Part shown: one piece after another, positions 36,101 to 45,600 of the stretch
Layout of the letters: each line of letters starts with the position of its first letter
Numbering within the stretch: the stretch's first letter is position 1
Origin: Pomphorhynchus laevis
Taxonomy: Eukaryota; Acanthocephala; Palaeacanthocephala; Echinorhynchida; Pomphorhynchidae
DNA length: 64,000 nt
Reading direction: 5' to 3'
NCBI GenBank assembly: GCA_012934845.2
Contig: WNNJ02002755.1
Span: 234,813-298,812, forward strand
Notes under the pieces: generated by a model
What the model saw: the letters and a program-made list of their open reading frames with translations, nothing else
What the model was told of the DNA's origin: nothing
The model's database searches: none
Made by a program: the position numbers and the translations under genes

Positions 36101-38165
36101 AGCAAAGTGAGTACATCCAAATGCAATTATATGACTGGCGGCTGTAGAAGTTTAGTTTAACACCTTTTTACAATAGGCTGTAAAAGTCTAGTTTAGCACC
36201 TTTTCGTCGCAATCAAATTCGTCAATTAAAGAAAAACAAAACCGGATTTTTTTATATTGCAACAATTGTATTATTAATTCTACTCTTTTTTGTTGAAATA
36301 GTTCAAAGTAGTAATTTCTATTTTATAAAATCTAGAATACTCGAGATATACTTGGCGACATCAAAACAAATGACCAACACCGAATACCTCCCGATGTAGT
36401 AAAACGCGGAACGGCTATTAATTCCGCCGTTTTAGCGGAAATCACGCATTTTGACAAGAACAAACGAAAAGATTATAACAATATGTTGAAGGAATTTGTC
36501 AGTAATCAAAAGAAGCAATTCCAAGAGGTATTTTTAGATATGTTAGTTTCGCTTTTTAATTGATAGATAATAATTTATAACCCGTAAGTGGGAACTAATT
36601 GTTTATAAATATTCATTAGGAATTATTTATAATTCCTAATGCGATAAGTTTTATCATACTTTCTCTCTATATATTTCCATAGCATTGATCCTATATATTG
36701 TGCATTGACATTAAATTGACATATGTCTTAATGAAGTTTAATTTGAAAATTAAATTCAGCTGATAAAAAATATTTTATTCAATTTAATTGTCAACACAGC
36801 GGACAAGTCGAATGATCGTCAGTTAACATTGTTGAATTTAGCTAGCTACTTCTACCTACAAGCAGCAAAGAACTTAGATAGCAACAATTGATTTTTTAGT
36901 AAACAGAAAGAATCAAACCAGAAAAACAAAAACTGTAGCGTTTAAATAGCATTAGTACTTAATAAAAAAAACACATAATGCGTGTGATCGGTGCGATCAC
37001 ACGCATTACATTGCAAACAATGCCCAATGAAAATCCGATAATGTATGATGAATACCGACGGCTTCTTTTACAACAAACATAAATGGATCGAAACATGAAA
37101 CGTAGGTCGGTAGATATTATATTAGATAATATTATATTAGATTATATTATATTATATTACCGTATTAGATCGGTAGCTAATGATGTCCACCAATACTGAA
37201 ATGTAGCGTACTGCTATTGGTTTATAAGAAGGAATAAAAATAGTCATCGAAATTTTAATTGTAACTGAGAGGACGTCCCCTAGAGCAAAGGCTAAGGTTT
37301 CTTAAGCTCCTCGTTTCTCGTTTTCCCAGCATAGTCCGTCTCGATTGGATTCTTTGGGGGGGGTGAAAGACCCCGGGTGGTTCAGTCGAAAGGCGGCGTG
37401 TTGGATCGGTTGGTGGGCTCAGATCCCCATGGATTTGAGGCCATAGAAGAGAAAGTAGAAGACATGAATTGTTGAAGACCGAAGTTGTGCTGCCGTTTTT
37501 TCTGACTATGATATGACTGTGTTTTTTTTCTTGCATGCTACTTATAGGTTATTGATGTATTTAATAAAATCGTTGTTGTAATTGTAACTTTTTATTCGTA
37601 GAAGGTAACGGAATAAGATTTGCAAGTGAGTTGTTGCTGATTTGTATCTTGATATAAAACATTTTATTAAATGTTTATTTTGATACTTTTTAATTTAATC
37701 ATATTAATTGTTGATTAAAAAAATTTGTCAATTAATTTAAGATATTTTTTAATGAATTAAAAATAAAATTGACATTAACTTGATATTGACTTTTACAAAA
37801 TTAAAATAGTTTAATGCAGCAAAGAAATTTTTAGGTAAATGTCGTGTTTGTTTTATTTGATAATAAAATTAAATATAACTTTTTTAATTCGTTAAAATTG
37901 AACATCAAATCAATTAAAAATATTTTAATTTATAAAATACTTTTTAGCTACAGAAATGTTATAGCTAAATAATAATAATTTTTAATTATATGTTAAATAA
38001 TTAAATAATATATTATTAATAATAATTAATAATTTTATAATATTATAATATAATCAATTATAATTAAACTTCTAATAATTACAACTTTAAATGCTTAATA
38101 ACAAATATCACTATTTTGTTTAGATTGTTAACGAGCTGAGTGAAGTGGAACGAAGCTTTGCCTAA
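17831..38165 (+). CDS. SNX9/18/33-like: SNX9/18/33-family sorting nexin, complete, 19 coding exons
   Basis: The exons are 17831-17836, 17888-17971, 18024-18098, 18145-18198, 23741-23866, 23921-23983, 24035-24196, 29244-29302, 29357-29441, 31705-31836, 32954-33083, 33127-33278, 34516-34616, 35141-35241, 35293-35373, 35457-35497, 35542-35625, 36336-36527 and 38124-38165. All have GT/AG borders and consistent phase, giving 589 residues (human SNX9 is 595). Order: SH3 (1-63), acidic linker (74-238), PX (about 240-376), BAR (about 385-589). Proteins of this family bind phosphoinositides through PX, bend membrane through BAR and recruit dynamin and WASP through SH3 during endocytosis. The ATG at 17831 was chosen because a stop precedes the SH3 exon in frame and MK splices onto it in phase. 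Ten introns are 43-83 nt, the others 0.5-5.5 kb. Exons 7 (donor GTTGGT) and 8 are the least certain joins. Confidence 0.9.
18586..18822 (-). CDS. Unrecognised antisense ORF, 78 codons
   Basis: A minus-strand frame inside the sorting nexin intron reads MKDEGPSSDNIERTYFRKV, then VKELSGFNDNRNYRHQDGID and EAQKCETFNAFVTSIKTT before TGA. Its amino-acid mix is protein-like and richer than neighbouring intron ORFs. It could be an exon of a nested antisense gene or a decayed retrocopy. There is no homologue I can name and no partner exon was found. Confidence 0.3.
   Translation of the reverse strand: MKDEGPSSDNIERTYFRKVRIEMVKDRVKELSGFNDNRNYRHQDGIDEIVMEAQKCETFNAFVTSIKTTVSSTNTECL
19437..20100. repeat. 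Dispersed AT-rich repeat, two copies
   Basis: Copies at 19437-19564 and 19974-20100 share AGCTAAATGAGTCTACGTA, AATAATGATAAATAAAATTT and ATATAAGATTTTATATAATT, with few differences. Diverged relatives lie at 39.1-40.7 kb. The body is about 100-125 bp without an ORF, suggesting a short non-autonomous element. Confidence 0.75.
21537..21572. repeat. Perfect hairpin, 16 bp arms, 4 nt loop
   Basis: TTGAATCCCAACATAC, loop TTCC, then the exact reverse complement. Adjacent TATG and CATA words extend it with a 3 nt bulge. It lies in sorting nexin intron 4. Confidence 0.95.
22670..22972 (-). mobile_element. Penelope-like reverse transcriptase fragment (fossil)
   Basis: A minus-strand fragment of about 100 codons shows the PLE palm-domain pattern: MTFEFDGELYEQTDELVMDN, then PLAPILSELYMRSWED and the catalytic context VCYADDTFVAV. 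The rest of the element is not recognisable nearby, and AT-rich codon use suggests an old copy. It sits antisense within a sorting nexin intron. Confidence 0.8.
23741..24196 (+). CDS. Sorting nexin exons 5-7: acidic, Ser/Asn-rich linker
   Basis: Three exons separated by 54 and 51 nt introns encode about 93 residues. They include APDSDFDDDLEDTYSTLS, an acidic patch placed like the clathrin/AP-2 binding region of SNX9, and an Asn/Ser/Gly-rich stretch (ISSSNSTGYFSHQQYP). The donor of exon 7 (ACG before GTTGGT) is weaker than the others and rests mainly on phase agreement. A 5 kb intron containing LINE copy B follows. Confidence 0.75.
24650..25692 (+). pseudogene. LINE endonuclease region (APE type), frameshifted into RT
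   Basis: The frame is open from about 24650 and encodes an exonuclease/endonuclease/phosphatase-like domain: SLLCLTESWHS, then FALIYRPGSSAP, SSVIILGELNIRLDR (usually GDFN, here GELN), GTIDCIFVRSS and the catalytic VGLSDHYLL with the conserved SDH. It nicks target DNA for target-primed reverse transcription. The frame ends at 25692. The reverse transcriptase continues in another frame from about 25650, so one frameshift separates them. A true start codon for the element cannot be chosen. Confidence 0.82.
25650..27218 (+). pseudogene. LINE reverse transcriptase, internally deleted
   Basis: It has the same catalytic motifs as copy A: SLDLSSAFDVVDH, CGVPQGSVLGPLLF and YADDIVIYA. The N-terminal part lost about 82 codons relative to copy A (NSKCSSNWQFNLDPFPTYI joins two distant segments) but the frame is kept. 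The C-terminus ends early at 27218, because a 2 bp loss (GACAAAATC here, GACACAAAATC in copy A) shifts the frame. Copies A and B thus carry different lesions, as expected of independently decaying copies of one active source. Confidence 0.85.
27413..29243. other. Rest of sorting nexin intron 7
   Basis: AT-rich intronic DNA without a gene. It contains the possible 21 bp terminal-inverted-repeat element at 28122-28847 and otherwise nothing recognisable. Confidence 0.55.
28122..28847. repeat. Possible non-autonomous element with 21 bp terminal inverted repeats
   Basis: AAAATCAAAAAAGGTGTAT plus TT at 28122-28142 is the exact reverse complement of 28827-28847. Inside the left end is a perfect hairpin (28201-28233, 15 bp arms CATTTTTATACCATT, 3 nt loop), and its neighbourhood recurs in diverged form at about 28750-28775. 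No ORF longer than about 70 codons and no clear target duplication is visible, so the element class is open. Confidence 0.55.
29244..29441 (+). CDS. Sorting nexin exons 8-9: linker before PX
   Basis: Exon 8 encodes EQMSSDSKTLKPKGRIIRAK and exon 9 encodes LFDSTRIENFLLNGSK, placed like the conserved NRFSTFVKSGGEAYILG segment of vertebrate SNX9. A 54 nt intron (29303-29356) separates them. A strong donor CAA/GTAAGT follows at 29442. Confidence 0.72.
29875..29910. repeat. Perfect hairpin, 16 bp arms, 4 nt loop
   Basis: CTAGCGAATGCTTTCT, loop ACGA, then its exact reverse complement. It borders the retroelement-like fragment upstream of the ubiquilin retrocopy, within sorting nexin intron 9. Confidence 0.95.
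29946..30080 (+). mobile_element. Possible LTR-retrotransposon pol fragment (fossil)
   Basis: A GC-richer patch encodes about 44 residues, including HDSNIRTASVVKGDHSEVD and MPVLQLMSP. The pattern resembles the extreme C-terminus of BEL/Pao or Gypsy integrases (RTA-V...RPV-KL). It is a short relic, and family and age cannot be fixed from this alone. Confidence 0.3.
30081..31603 (+). pseudogene. UBQLN-like (pseudogene): Ubiquilin retrocopy nested in sorting nexin intron 9
   Basis: An intronless sequence resembles ubiquilin, the UBL-UBA shuttle that carries ubiquitinated clients to the proteasome. The first part (to 30803) has the STI1-type repeats: IQNLLSNNLAQGLMSNHALL, QMQRVREQNHEVSQFVNNSD, LMRQTMEMIRNPTTIHEITR, RALINLESLPSRYNVRQRIY and QEPMLDVAHEQFGDNP. 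After an in-frame TAA (30801-30803) the same frame continues to about 31100 (NPQQLLVGAAENPRMLIDML). It then shifts frame and ends with a UBA domain (EVEQMQTVGFHNRDTNLRAF) at 31603. The N-terminal UBL domain is absent. One stop, one frameshift, no introns and a missing 5' end mark a processed, decayed copy. No poly(A) tail is evident. It lies in the same orientation as its host gene. Confidence 0.85.
31705..33278 (+). CDS. Sorting nexin exons 10-12: PX domain
   Basis: Exon 10 carries the PX start (ISTTTEKSKLAGLKQFTVYY). Exon 11 carries the phosphoinositide-binding signature VYRRFKQFDWLH and the proline loop IPGLPEKFVTG. Exon 12 continues GRFEPDLIEARKLQLKLWI and HPVLKSSPAVVTFL. These match SNX9/18 PX closely (HFDWLY, PxLPEKQxTGRFEEDFI). 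The intron between exons 11 and 12 is 43 nt and the one between exons 10 and 11 is 1.1 kb. Confidence 0.93.
31837..32953. other. Sorting nexin intron 10
   Basis: AT-rich intron. The only feature seen is the fossil partial duplicate of exon 10 at 31912-31948. Confidence 0.6.
31912..31948 (+). pseudogene. Fossil duplicate of the 3' half of sorting nexin exon 10
   Basis: Seventy-five bases after exon 10, CTTAAACAATTTACATTC and TATTATATCGTACCTGAA repeat the end of that exon (LKQFT-YYIVPE). The copy keeps an AG directly before it (AAATTAG) and a GT after it (GAA/GTACTA). At 37 nt it would shift the frame if included, so it is probably non-functional. Confidence 0.8.
33279..34515. other. Sorting nexin intron 12 with short tandem repeats
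   Basis: At about 33465-33600 the words AATTGATGAC, TGACAATCAGATGACAAAAT and CGATCAATCTGAT recur in imperfect tandem. AT-rich inverted words lie near 33.9 and 34.06 kb. No gene is seen. Confidence 0.6.
34516..38165 (+). CDS. Sorting nexin exons 13-19: BAR domain and C-terminus
   Basis: Seven exons encode the helical BAR region: EWKRYKRETENDVL, FYMFISQFDKSNLNILNQLV, YAKFAQIIVELGKTFHND, SISKKLAEPAGVQSFLYSL, then AEITHFDKNKRKDYNNMLKEF, which matches AEMNHFHxxRxxDY of SNX9/18. The last exon encodes IVNELSEVERSFA and TAA at 38163-38165. The membrane-bending helices appear complete and the end falls where the family normally ends. Confidence 0.9.
36528..38123. other. Sorting nexin intron 18
   Basis: It contains two perfect fold-backs: 36614-36641 (13 bp arms CATTAGGAATTAT, 2 nt loop) and 36976-37008 (15 bp arms TAATGCGTGTGATCG, 3 nt loop). 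It also holds diverged pieces of the 10.8 kb repeat (37086-37115 and 37185-37230) and the GC-rich tRNA-like repeat at 37255-37445. The remainder is AT-rich and featureless. Confidence 0.7.
37255..37445 (+). repeat. tRNA-like SINE, copy 1
   Basis: This GC-rich island shares about 165 bp with 41247-41412 on the other strand (CAAAGGCTAAGGTTTCT, CCCAGCATAGTCCG, then a G8 run and TGAAAGAC). It contains a good pol III box A (TGGTTCAGTCG, 37378-37388) and, 43 bp on, a fair box B (GATTTGAGGCC, 37432-37442). This suggests a tRNA-derived SINE transcribed in the plus direction. Confidence 0.55.
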
Positions 38166-38517
38166 GCATAGATTGCTGCTTTGAAATCCATAAATATCAA
38201 GAACTCGAATGATTTTGTTGTGACCATATCGAGATTTATCAATGTATTCGTTTAACTTTGCTTTAAATAATTATACAAAATCTTGTTTAGACAAAAGTGT
38301 TAAGAAATTTATGACTAAATCTCGCTTTTAATTGTCAAGATTAAAGATTTAATTGATGTAACGTTTTATAAGTTGCAATATTTTATTGTTAAAATGTAAC
38401 TTCTGTACTTTGATTATATTTTAATGTTTATTAAACTTAATGAATACTAGTCGCAGCATGGATATATGTCGCGGCATGAATACTACGCTCTTGCAAATTC
38501 GACAATATTTGCACTTG

Positions 38518-38901
38518 CTATAGATTTCTGGATTTAATAGATTTTTCAACTTTTGAAAAAAATTTATTATCCATCCATAATAATTTGCCACTTAAGAGTT
38601 TAAATTTATTCTTTATTTTATTGTGTTGATTTATATATTTTACTATTTTCTGCTTGATGTTATTTTTATAGTAACCTAGTTTAAAATATGTATCTATTAA
38701 ATTATTTAAATGATTTTGAAGAAAGCCAATATCATTACATATTGTTGCAATTCTTAAAATTTCATTATTTAATGTATTATATTTTATATTATATGGTATG
38801 CATGAATGCTCATGCAAAAATATGTTTCTTGTAAATTTAAATATGTCATCTTTACGATATAAATTAGTAGTAGTTTTAGTTAATGTTAATTTAATGCTCA
38901 T
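38518..38901 (-). mobile_element. Possible Penelope-like RT thumb fragment (fossil)
   Basis: A minus-strand frame of 127 codons has a pattern typical of the PLE thumb: HEHSCIPYNIKYNTLNNEIL, then RIATICNDIGFLQNHLNNLI and YFKLGYYKNNIKQKIV. It is strongly lysine- and asparagine-rich, in keeping with long residence in AT-rich DNA. The palm motifs are not present, so the assignment is tentative. Confidence 0.4.
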
Positions 38902-39129
38902 ATCTAGATATACACCTTCTTTATCATTAATATTAATTTTGTTAAGAATAAGGCTACCTGGATAAATTTGTTCGTTTATTGAGCATTATAAGCTTGTAAG
39001 TTTAAATATGTCCATTTTTGTTTTTTATAAATAATAAAAAATAAATATATAAATATATATTTATAAATATATATAAATATAAATATCAATAAATATAAAT
39101 ATCAATATCAATAATTGTTCATATTTGTG

Positions 39130-40720
39130 ATCAGAATTAAATAAGCTAACTGAGTCTACGTATTTTATATTGCAAATTACGTATTTTATACTATATATAA
39201 TTTAAAAATAAAGATAAATAATGAATAATAAATAATTACAAGATTTAATATAATTTATATTTATACAAAGTTAAAATTAAAAATTAAAAATAAAAATCGA
39301 TTTTTAGGTAAACAAATATCTTTTGTTTGTAATTAAAAAGAGAAATAGAAGAGGAATAAATACGAATATTTTAAATTTATAAAATTAAGATAATTATTTT
39401 AATTAATAAATTAAATTTTGTGTTTAATACAATTAGAGCTTTGGTCATTCTATGTTCACTAGAATTTGTTCGTCAATTTTTACAATTCATATATTTCATT
39501 TAGAGGTTAAAACTATTAAAACTGAATCTACGTATTTTTACTATATAAATAAAATGAAGATAATTAATAAATAATTATATAAGATTTTATACAATTTATA
39601 TTTATAACGATAAAATTTAAAATTGTAATTTAAAATAAAAGCCAATTTCAACAAATTAGATCAGATACCTGATCTAATATAAATTAATATAAATTAAATA
39701 TATATAATATAATATATATAATATATAATATAAATTAAAAATAATGATAAATAATAAATAACAAATAATCATATAAGATTTTATATAATTAATATTTACA
39801 AAAAGATAAAATTTATAATCAAAATTTGAAATAAAAGTCAATTTTTATGATTTGACTAATAAATAACATACGACGTATTTCCTATGATGAAATTTGATTA
39901 TCAAGTATCTTATTCTAATACCAACTATATTATTTATTATCCATAGAAATTGTTGCCTTAATAATTTAAATTTATTTTAATGATATTTTGTAATATTGAT
40001 ATTTTTTAATGTTAAAAAATGATATGATAATAAAATAATATGAACTAATATTATATAAATATGAATATTATAATATTAAACATTTATATTTAAATATTAA
40101 TATTATATATTATATAATTATATTGCATAAAATGATATTTAATGATATTAAATTTTTAATTTTTATCGTTTTTGAAATACATCTAATGACGTATTTCCTC
40201 TCATGAAATTTGATTATCTGGAGTATCTTATTCTAATACAAAGTATATTATTTATTATCCATCCATAAATTTTTAAAATTTTAATAATATTTTGTCGATT
40301 TATACTTTTCCAATATAAGAAATCGAAACAATTCATCAAGCTTGCTTTAAAATTAGCAAAAAATAATGTTGTATCAATAATGCATTGTTTTAGTATTTCT
40401 GACGGGAAAACAATTTAGCCAAAATTTGTATTTGTTATAGCCGAATAAAAATCACTGAAATAATTTTGTAGATAAAAAAATAGCGGATATAGTTTTTGCG
40501 ATATAATCGACTGAAGACGAATTACCTATCAATAATGCATAGTTTCAGTATTTTTGACAGAGGTAATATTAACGGGAAAACAAAGTCCACAGGTCAATAA
40601 TAACATGTCAGTAGAACAAATCAGATAATTGAATTCACGTAGCTTATATTATTATAAAAATAAAGATAAATAATAAATACTTATAGGATATTTTATAGAA
40701 TTTATATTTATGTAACGATA
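39130..40720. repeat. Dispersed AT-rich repeat cluster (TCTACGTATTTT family)
   Basis: Four diverged copies begin near 39145, 39515, 39720 and 40625, each with (A)CTGA(G/A)TCTACGTATTTT or a variant followed by AAGATAAATAATAAATAATTA and ATTTTATA-AATTTATATTTAT. A second motif, GACGTATTTCCT-TGATGAAATTTGATTATC, occurs near 39869 and 40190. They are related to the pair at 19.4-20.1 kb. Confidence 0.6.
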
Positions 40721-41179
40721 TAATTATAATTAAAATTTAAAATAAAAATCAAGTTTAATAAATTAACTAATAAATAACAAACGATGTATAAGAATAAGGA
40801 ATTGAGATCAATGCCCTTTTGTATACGAATTGCCCCTGCACATTGTCTATTGCATACGAATCAATATTATTTAATTAATATTTATAAACTACAAATATTC
40901 CAATATATTGTATTTATAAATACTTAGAAATACTAATAAATGCTTATATGGTTAGGATGTGAAAGTATGTAATTTGTAGTAATGACAATTTTTTATGATT
41001 TATCATTAAACACTAAGAGACGAACTTAAAAATATTGACAATTTTTAAGTAAAATATATTCGTTTAAATACGTGCAAAGTAAGAAAAATAAATAAGCAAA
41101 AATGACGTGTTTTTCTAAGCAACAACAACGATTTTCTTAAATAAAATTAAACGACAGTAAATAAGGGAAAAAAGAACAG

Positions 41180-41640
41180 TCAACCAGTAAGTAACAAGTC
41201 AAAGACAATTACAGCGTTATCTTCCGTAGTAGTCTTCATCAAAGTGACGGCCTCAAATCCAGTGTGATCTAAGCCCTCCAGCCAATCCAACAAGCCGCTC
41301 TTCGACTGAGCCACCCGAAGTCTTTCACCCCCCCCCGAAGAGAACAATCGAGGCGGACTATGCTGGGTAAACGAGAGACGAAGAGCTTGAGAAACCTTAG
41401 CCTTTGCACTGGGGTACGTCATCTAGAAAAGAAAACTAATCCCGCGATAGCACAAGTGCCCCTGAGGCGCACCTGAGTTTTCCTTTTCAATGACAGATGC
41501 TTGGCTTGTTTCAGGGCCCACCTAGCTCTCTTCAGGATACGTTTAAGTCCATCCAGGTCTCTAAGCGAAATTGTATTTATGAGCATGTGCATACACATAT
41601 TTGCTACGTGAATTTTATTTATTTGAATCATGCGCTAAAG
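41180..41640 (-). repeat. tRNA-like SINE, copy 2
   Basis: This minus-strand relative of the 37.3 kb island has box A TGGCTCAGTCG (41303-41313) followed by AAGAGCGGC, a convincing tRNA D-arm. A box B-like GATTTGAGGCC lies at 41249-41259. A further 220 bp upstream on the minus strand (41420-41640) is unique GC-richer sequence with a short open frame (GLKRILKRARWALKQAK) of unknown origin. Confidence 0.55.
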
Positions 41641-42683
41641 CGGGCATGACCGTTTAATCATGTGCAAAATGACTTGAAGTAAATAGATCAAATTGCCCCA
41701 ATAGTGCAATATATGAATCATAGAATGCGAAACACAAAACAATTCATTTAAACAATTCAACAGTATATTACTCATTATTCATATTTATGAATGATGCTAA
41801 ATAACTAGCAACCTTTAAATTTTATTTCAAATTAAATCAGCATTGGTAGGCAAAGTTGCTACCTTCAATTTAAAAACTCCTTATTTTTCCGATTAATTAC
41901 TATTATTAAACTAGACATATATAGTCCAATGTCTAAGTCATTTTATAGTCTATAGTCTAAGTTATCATCTAATCAGCGTTGGTAGAGGAAGTGCAACGTT
42001 CAATTTTAAAAGCTACTTATTTTTGACATTAATTGCAAATTATAATTTTTTTTATCGGAAATAGATAACTACAAATTAGATTTATAATTCGTTATACAGT
42101 TACTTGAATTGTTACTTTGATAAGGTAACATAAAAAAATAATGTATATTAATCATATAATATTTATATTTTTTATTTATAAATATATTAATATGATTAAA
42201 TAATTATGTTTATTTTTATTATATTTTAATAATTTATATAATAAATTAATATTAGGCAATTACATGATTTCAGTGTGTGAGCTTAAAGGTATGAAAATAT
42301 TAAACAAGAATAAAACATGTGAATAGAACAAATGAATGCAAAACAAAATAAAATAAAAAGATATGTTTTGCAAACATGAAAAATTGTCAGATCAGACTCA
42401 GTTAATGTGTTGAACACGTTGTGACTTTCTCCTAAATTGACAGCGTCAACTAATCTTATCGATCCGCTCTGATCGATATAATGGAAACTGACCGGGCCCG
42501 AATCATGTGGCGACACAATCCGCTGGCACAACGAGTATTGGTTGACTGCGTCGCTCTTGTTGTCATCGCTACACGATTAAATCGGTTTCAGGTACACGGC
42601 GTGGTTTGACCAAGGAAGAGGGATGATCAGATCGTCAAAATCATTCGTTATGTAAACGGGTAAACCTCCATAGCTACTCCTAT
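41641..42683. other. AT-rich spacer
   Basis: No gene or clear repeat is seen. Two diverged stretches around AATCAGC(A/G)TTGGTAG and TTATTTTT occur near 41840 and 41970. Confidence 0.5.
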
Positions 42684-45600
42684 TTGGATCCTCCTGTAAA
42701 TATTTGTCCGACGAACTGGACAGGGTTGGACTATAACGTAAAATCTGGGATTTTGATTCATGAACCTACTTCAGAACATCTGCGGCCAGGTCGTTGTCCG
42801 CGAACAACAAGGTCGAGTAGGAAGCGGATAAAGATTGATTTGGGTCGATATGCAGTTCATCAAAAGAAAGATGTAAGCTGGCAACGGCAGTTAAACGTTG
42901 TACTGGGTCACTGCATGGTTCTATCCACCTCTCTGTTAGAGGTTGTCTTAGATCTTCAACGCTCTTTAGAATGACTTTAGCGCTACTTCTCATAAGAGCT
43001 ACTGACACCCTCTGAAATAAATGTCCAACAGCTCTACTGTACGGAATTCCGTTCCGCCGAGACATAGCCCGCCCAATAAATCGAATTAATTTTTCGCCCG
43101 ACGAATTCCAGCCCCCATAAGTCTCGATGACCGCTGCCACAAAGTTATAACCATTTTCTTCCATCTTACGTTTATACTTCCTATCTTTAAGCACATAGCA
43201 TACCTGTTGGCGTCATAAGATAGGTATTGGCGGCCATGGACACATACGCTTTCTATTGTGGATTGGTTATCGCAAAATCAACTGCCAGTGGTGGATCCTC
43301 ATAAATTCGAATATCCGCAGGGTGCTCTCGCAAATTCCTGACTAGATTGGGTACCTTTCTCGCTATTCTAGAGCCGGCTGATACCGCCGCTTGAAATATA
43401 ATGTCTCGCACTCCGTCATGCCTAATTCCAGGATATCCGCCAAACTGGCAAGTCAGAGCATGAAATCCAAATTTGTTTTCTTGCCTTAGATAACGTCGGC
43501 ATATATAGTCCCCATTGTTAATTGGCATACGCAGCCAAAAGCGGAGCAGAACACAAAATTCGTCCAAGTCCATTCGTGTCGTCTTTTTGGGTATGGTCTG
43601 CAACCAAGCGCAGGCAATTGCTCTTAGCCTTGCGGAGTCGTAAGGGTTGGCGTTCTGCAGAAGTTGTTGAAATGACTTACCATCGAGGTGCTTGGTAATC
43701 AAATTTTGTCTGGTATGCATTCCACCTTTCCATCTGTCGTAACATGATGACAGACTATCCTTCGAGGATTTATATCCTGGGAGGATAAGCGGATCCAGAC
43801 TCAATCTTCAGGCGCTAAACATATGCTAGACAATTGCTGCAACCGAATGTTGAAGGCAGCTAGACAAACCCAATTATCTCATTTTTAGGGGTAGACATGC
43901 TTGTTGCCACGTCTGCTGATCGGGATAAATGGACGTAATTCTGTCAAAGGTCCTTTTAATCGAGTGATCGAAAGCTTCCAAAAATTCACTGGCGAAGGCA
44001 GGGTCGACCGTGCGCATTAAGTGGTTGACTTTGGGTGCAGATGCGCAATTCCGGAGTAATGTAAATGCAACCTGTGGGTCGGTGATATTTTCCAGTTTTT
44101 CCAGATCATGCAGCAGCGATGGGAGTATTTAATTATTCAAATATCCTTAACAGTAATCACCAGAACCAACGTGGTGGCCTAAGATACAGAAATTCTTTGA
44201 ATGATTAAGTTTAGAGATAAAAAGGCATCTATTTCTAATTGGATCAATTTGACTGGCCTCACCAATTATCTCAGTCTTACTTCAGTTTATGCTCAGTCCC
44301 ATTGTTGGAGAGTGCGACGACAAATATGATAAAGCTTCTGTTACAGCTCCAGTCGTTCCGGGCACCACCCCATCGTCTAAATACCATTTGTTAAAACCGA
44401 TTCCTATAATTGTCGATGTGAGCAATGGTATGGTTAATGACTAGACTAAACAGGAAATGGCCTAGTGAGTCTCCCTGTTGAATCCCGCTTAACGATTTGA
44501 GTGGTTCCAAATTTCCGAATCATAAGTCAGAACCTCTGCAATAACACCACTGAACCAACTTTGAAAGCTCCGGGAAATCCTTCTTTACAGCATCAACGAC
44601 ATGACCACGACTTAAACAGTTGAATGCATTTTTCAAGTCAACCTTGATCCAAATCCAATCATCGTCTTGGCGGTGAACGTGATGTAGCTGGCGGATCTAC
44701 CGTGTAATTTCTTCTATCCTTTTTGGAACCGCGACGCCGAGCTGGTTGGGTTGAAGTGCCTTAGCAAATAATGGACGGAGTCTAATACATATGCACCTGG
44801 CACACAGGCGGCGCAACGTCTCACCAACCGCAATAGGACGTATCCCATCATCGGGCCTTTTCAAGGCTAGAAAGTTAGCGCCTGCAAGAAAATATACGAG
44901 GTCACGTGGCAACAACCCTGCGATCATGTGGTTGATCAGTATCGTAAGCCGCTATAGAAGAGAACCATGGTCTACTGATAGCATATCCTGCAAATGTTCT
45001 GCTCGTAATCCGAAGCAACCTGGAGATGTAGAAGAAGAGAACGACGAAATCGCGACCCGAACGGTTTCCGCATTAACTGACAGGCTAGATGACGAAACCA
45101 ATGACGGGAAATCTGGGACTTCGCTGGACAGCGGATGTAGCTGAATAAGCTTTTCCCTATAGAAAGTGAAGAACTGCATAGGCCGCTAGAGGTCAAGCGA
45201 CGCATGGGCTTCCCGCATTCGGACAATACACAAACGGGCGTTTCTGTGAAAATTTCGAACTACATTCATTCTCGTTACCTTCCTCGAACAAGTCAATGCA
45301 TAAAGTTATGTGTGAAACAACGCGTTTCCCAAATTGTTCACGTGTTGTCTCAGCCTGTGAACACAATTTTGGGAAGTTTAAAAGGTGAACCCAGTCATGA
45401 ATAGACTGTGAGCAAAGAGCCCGAAGAATTAAACCAGAGAAAACATTTGCTGCTCGACGACGCAAACGCCATGGAATGCGCTTGACTGTATTGATTGGCA
45501 CCATCCACACCTTGCGTAGCAGATCGAGCGACGCTCCATTCGGACAAATATTTTTATTTGATGGGAAAACTCCAAGCGCGAATCCAGACGAGTTACTGAT

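Larger units (their letters stand above)
38166..41179. other. Intergenic region after the sorting nexin
   Basis: AT-rich DNA with no intact gene. It holds a possible PLE fragment (38.5-38.9 kb) and four diverged copies of the dispersed TCTACGTATTTT repeat. Confidence 0.6.
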
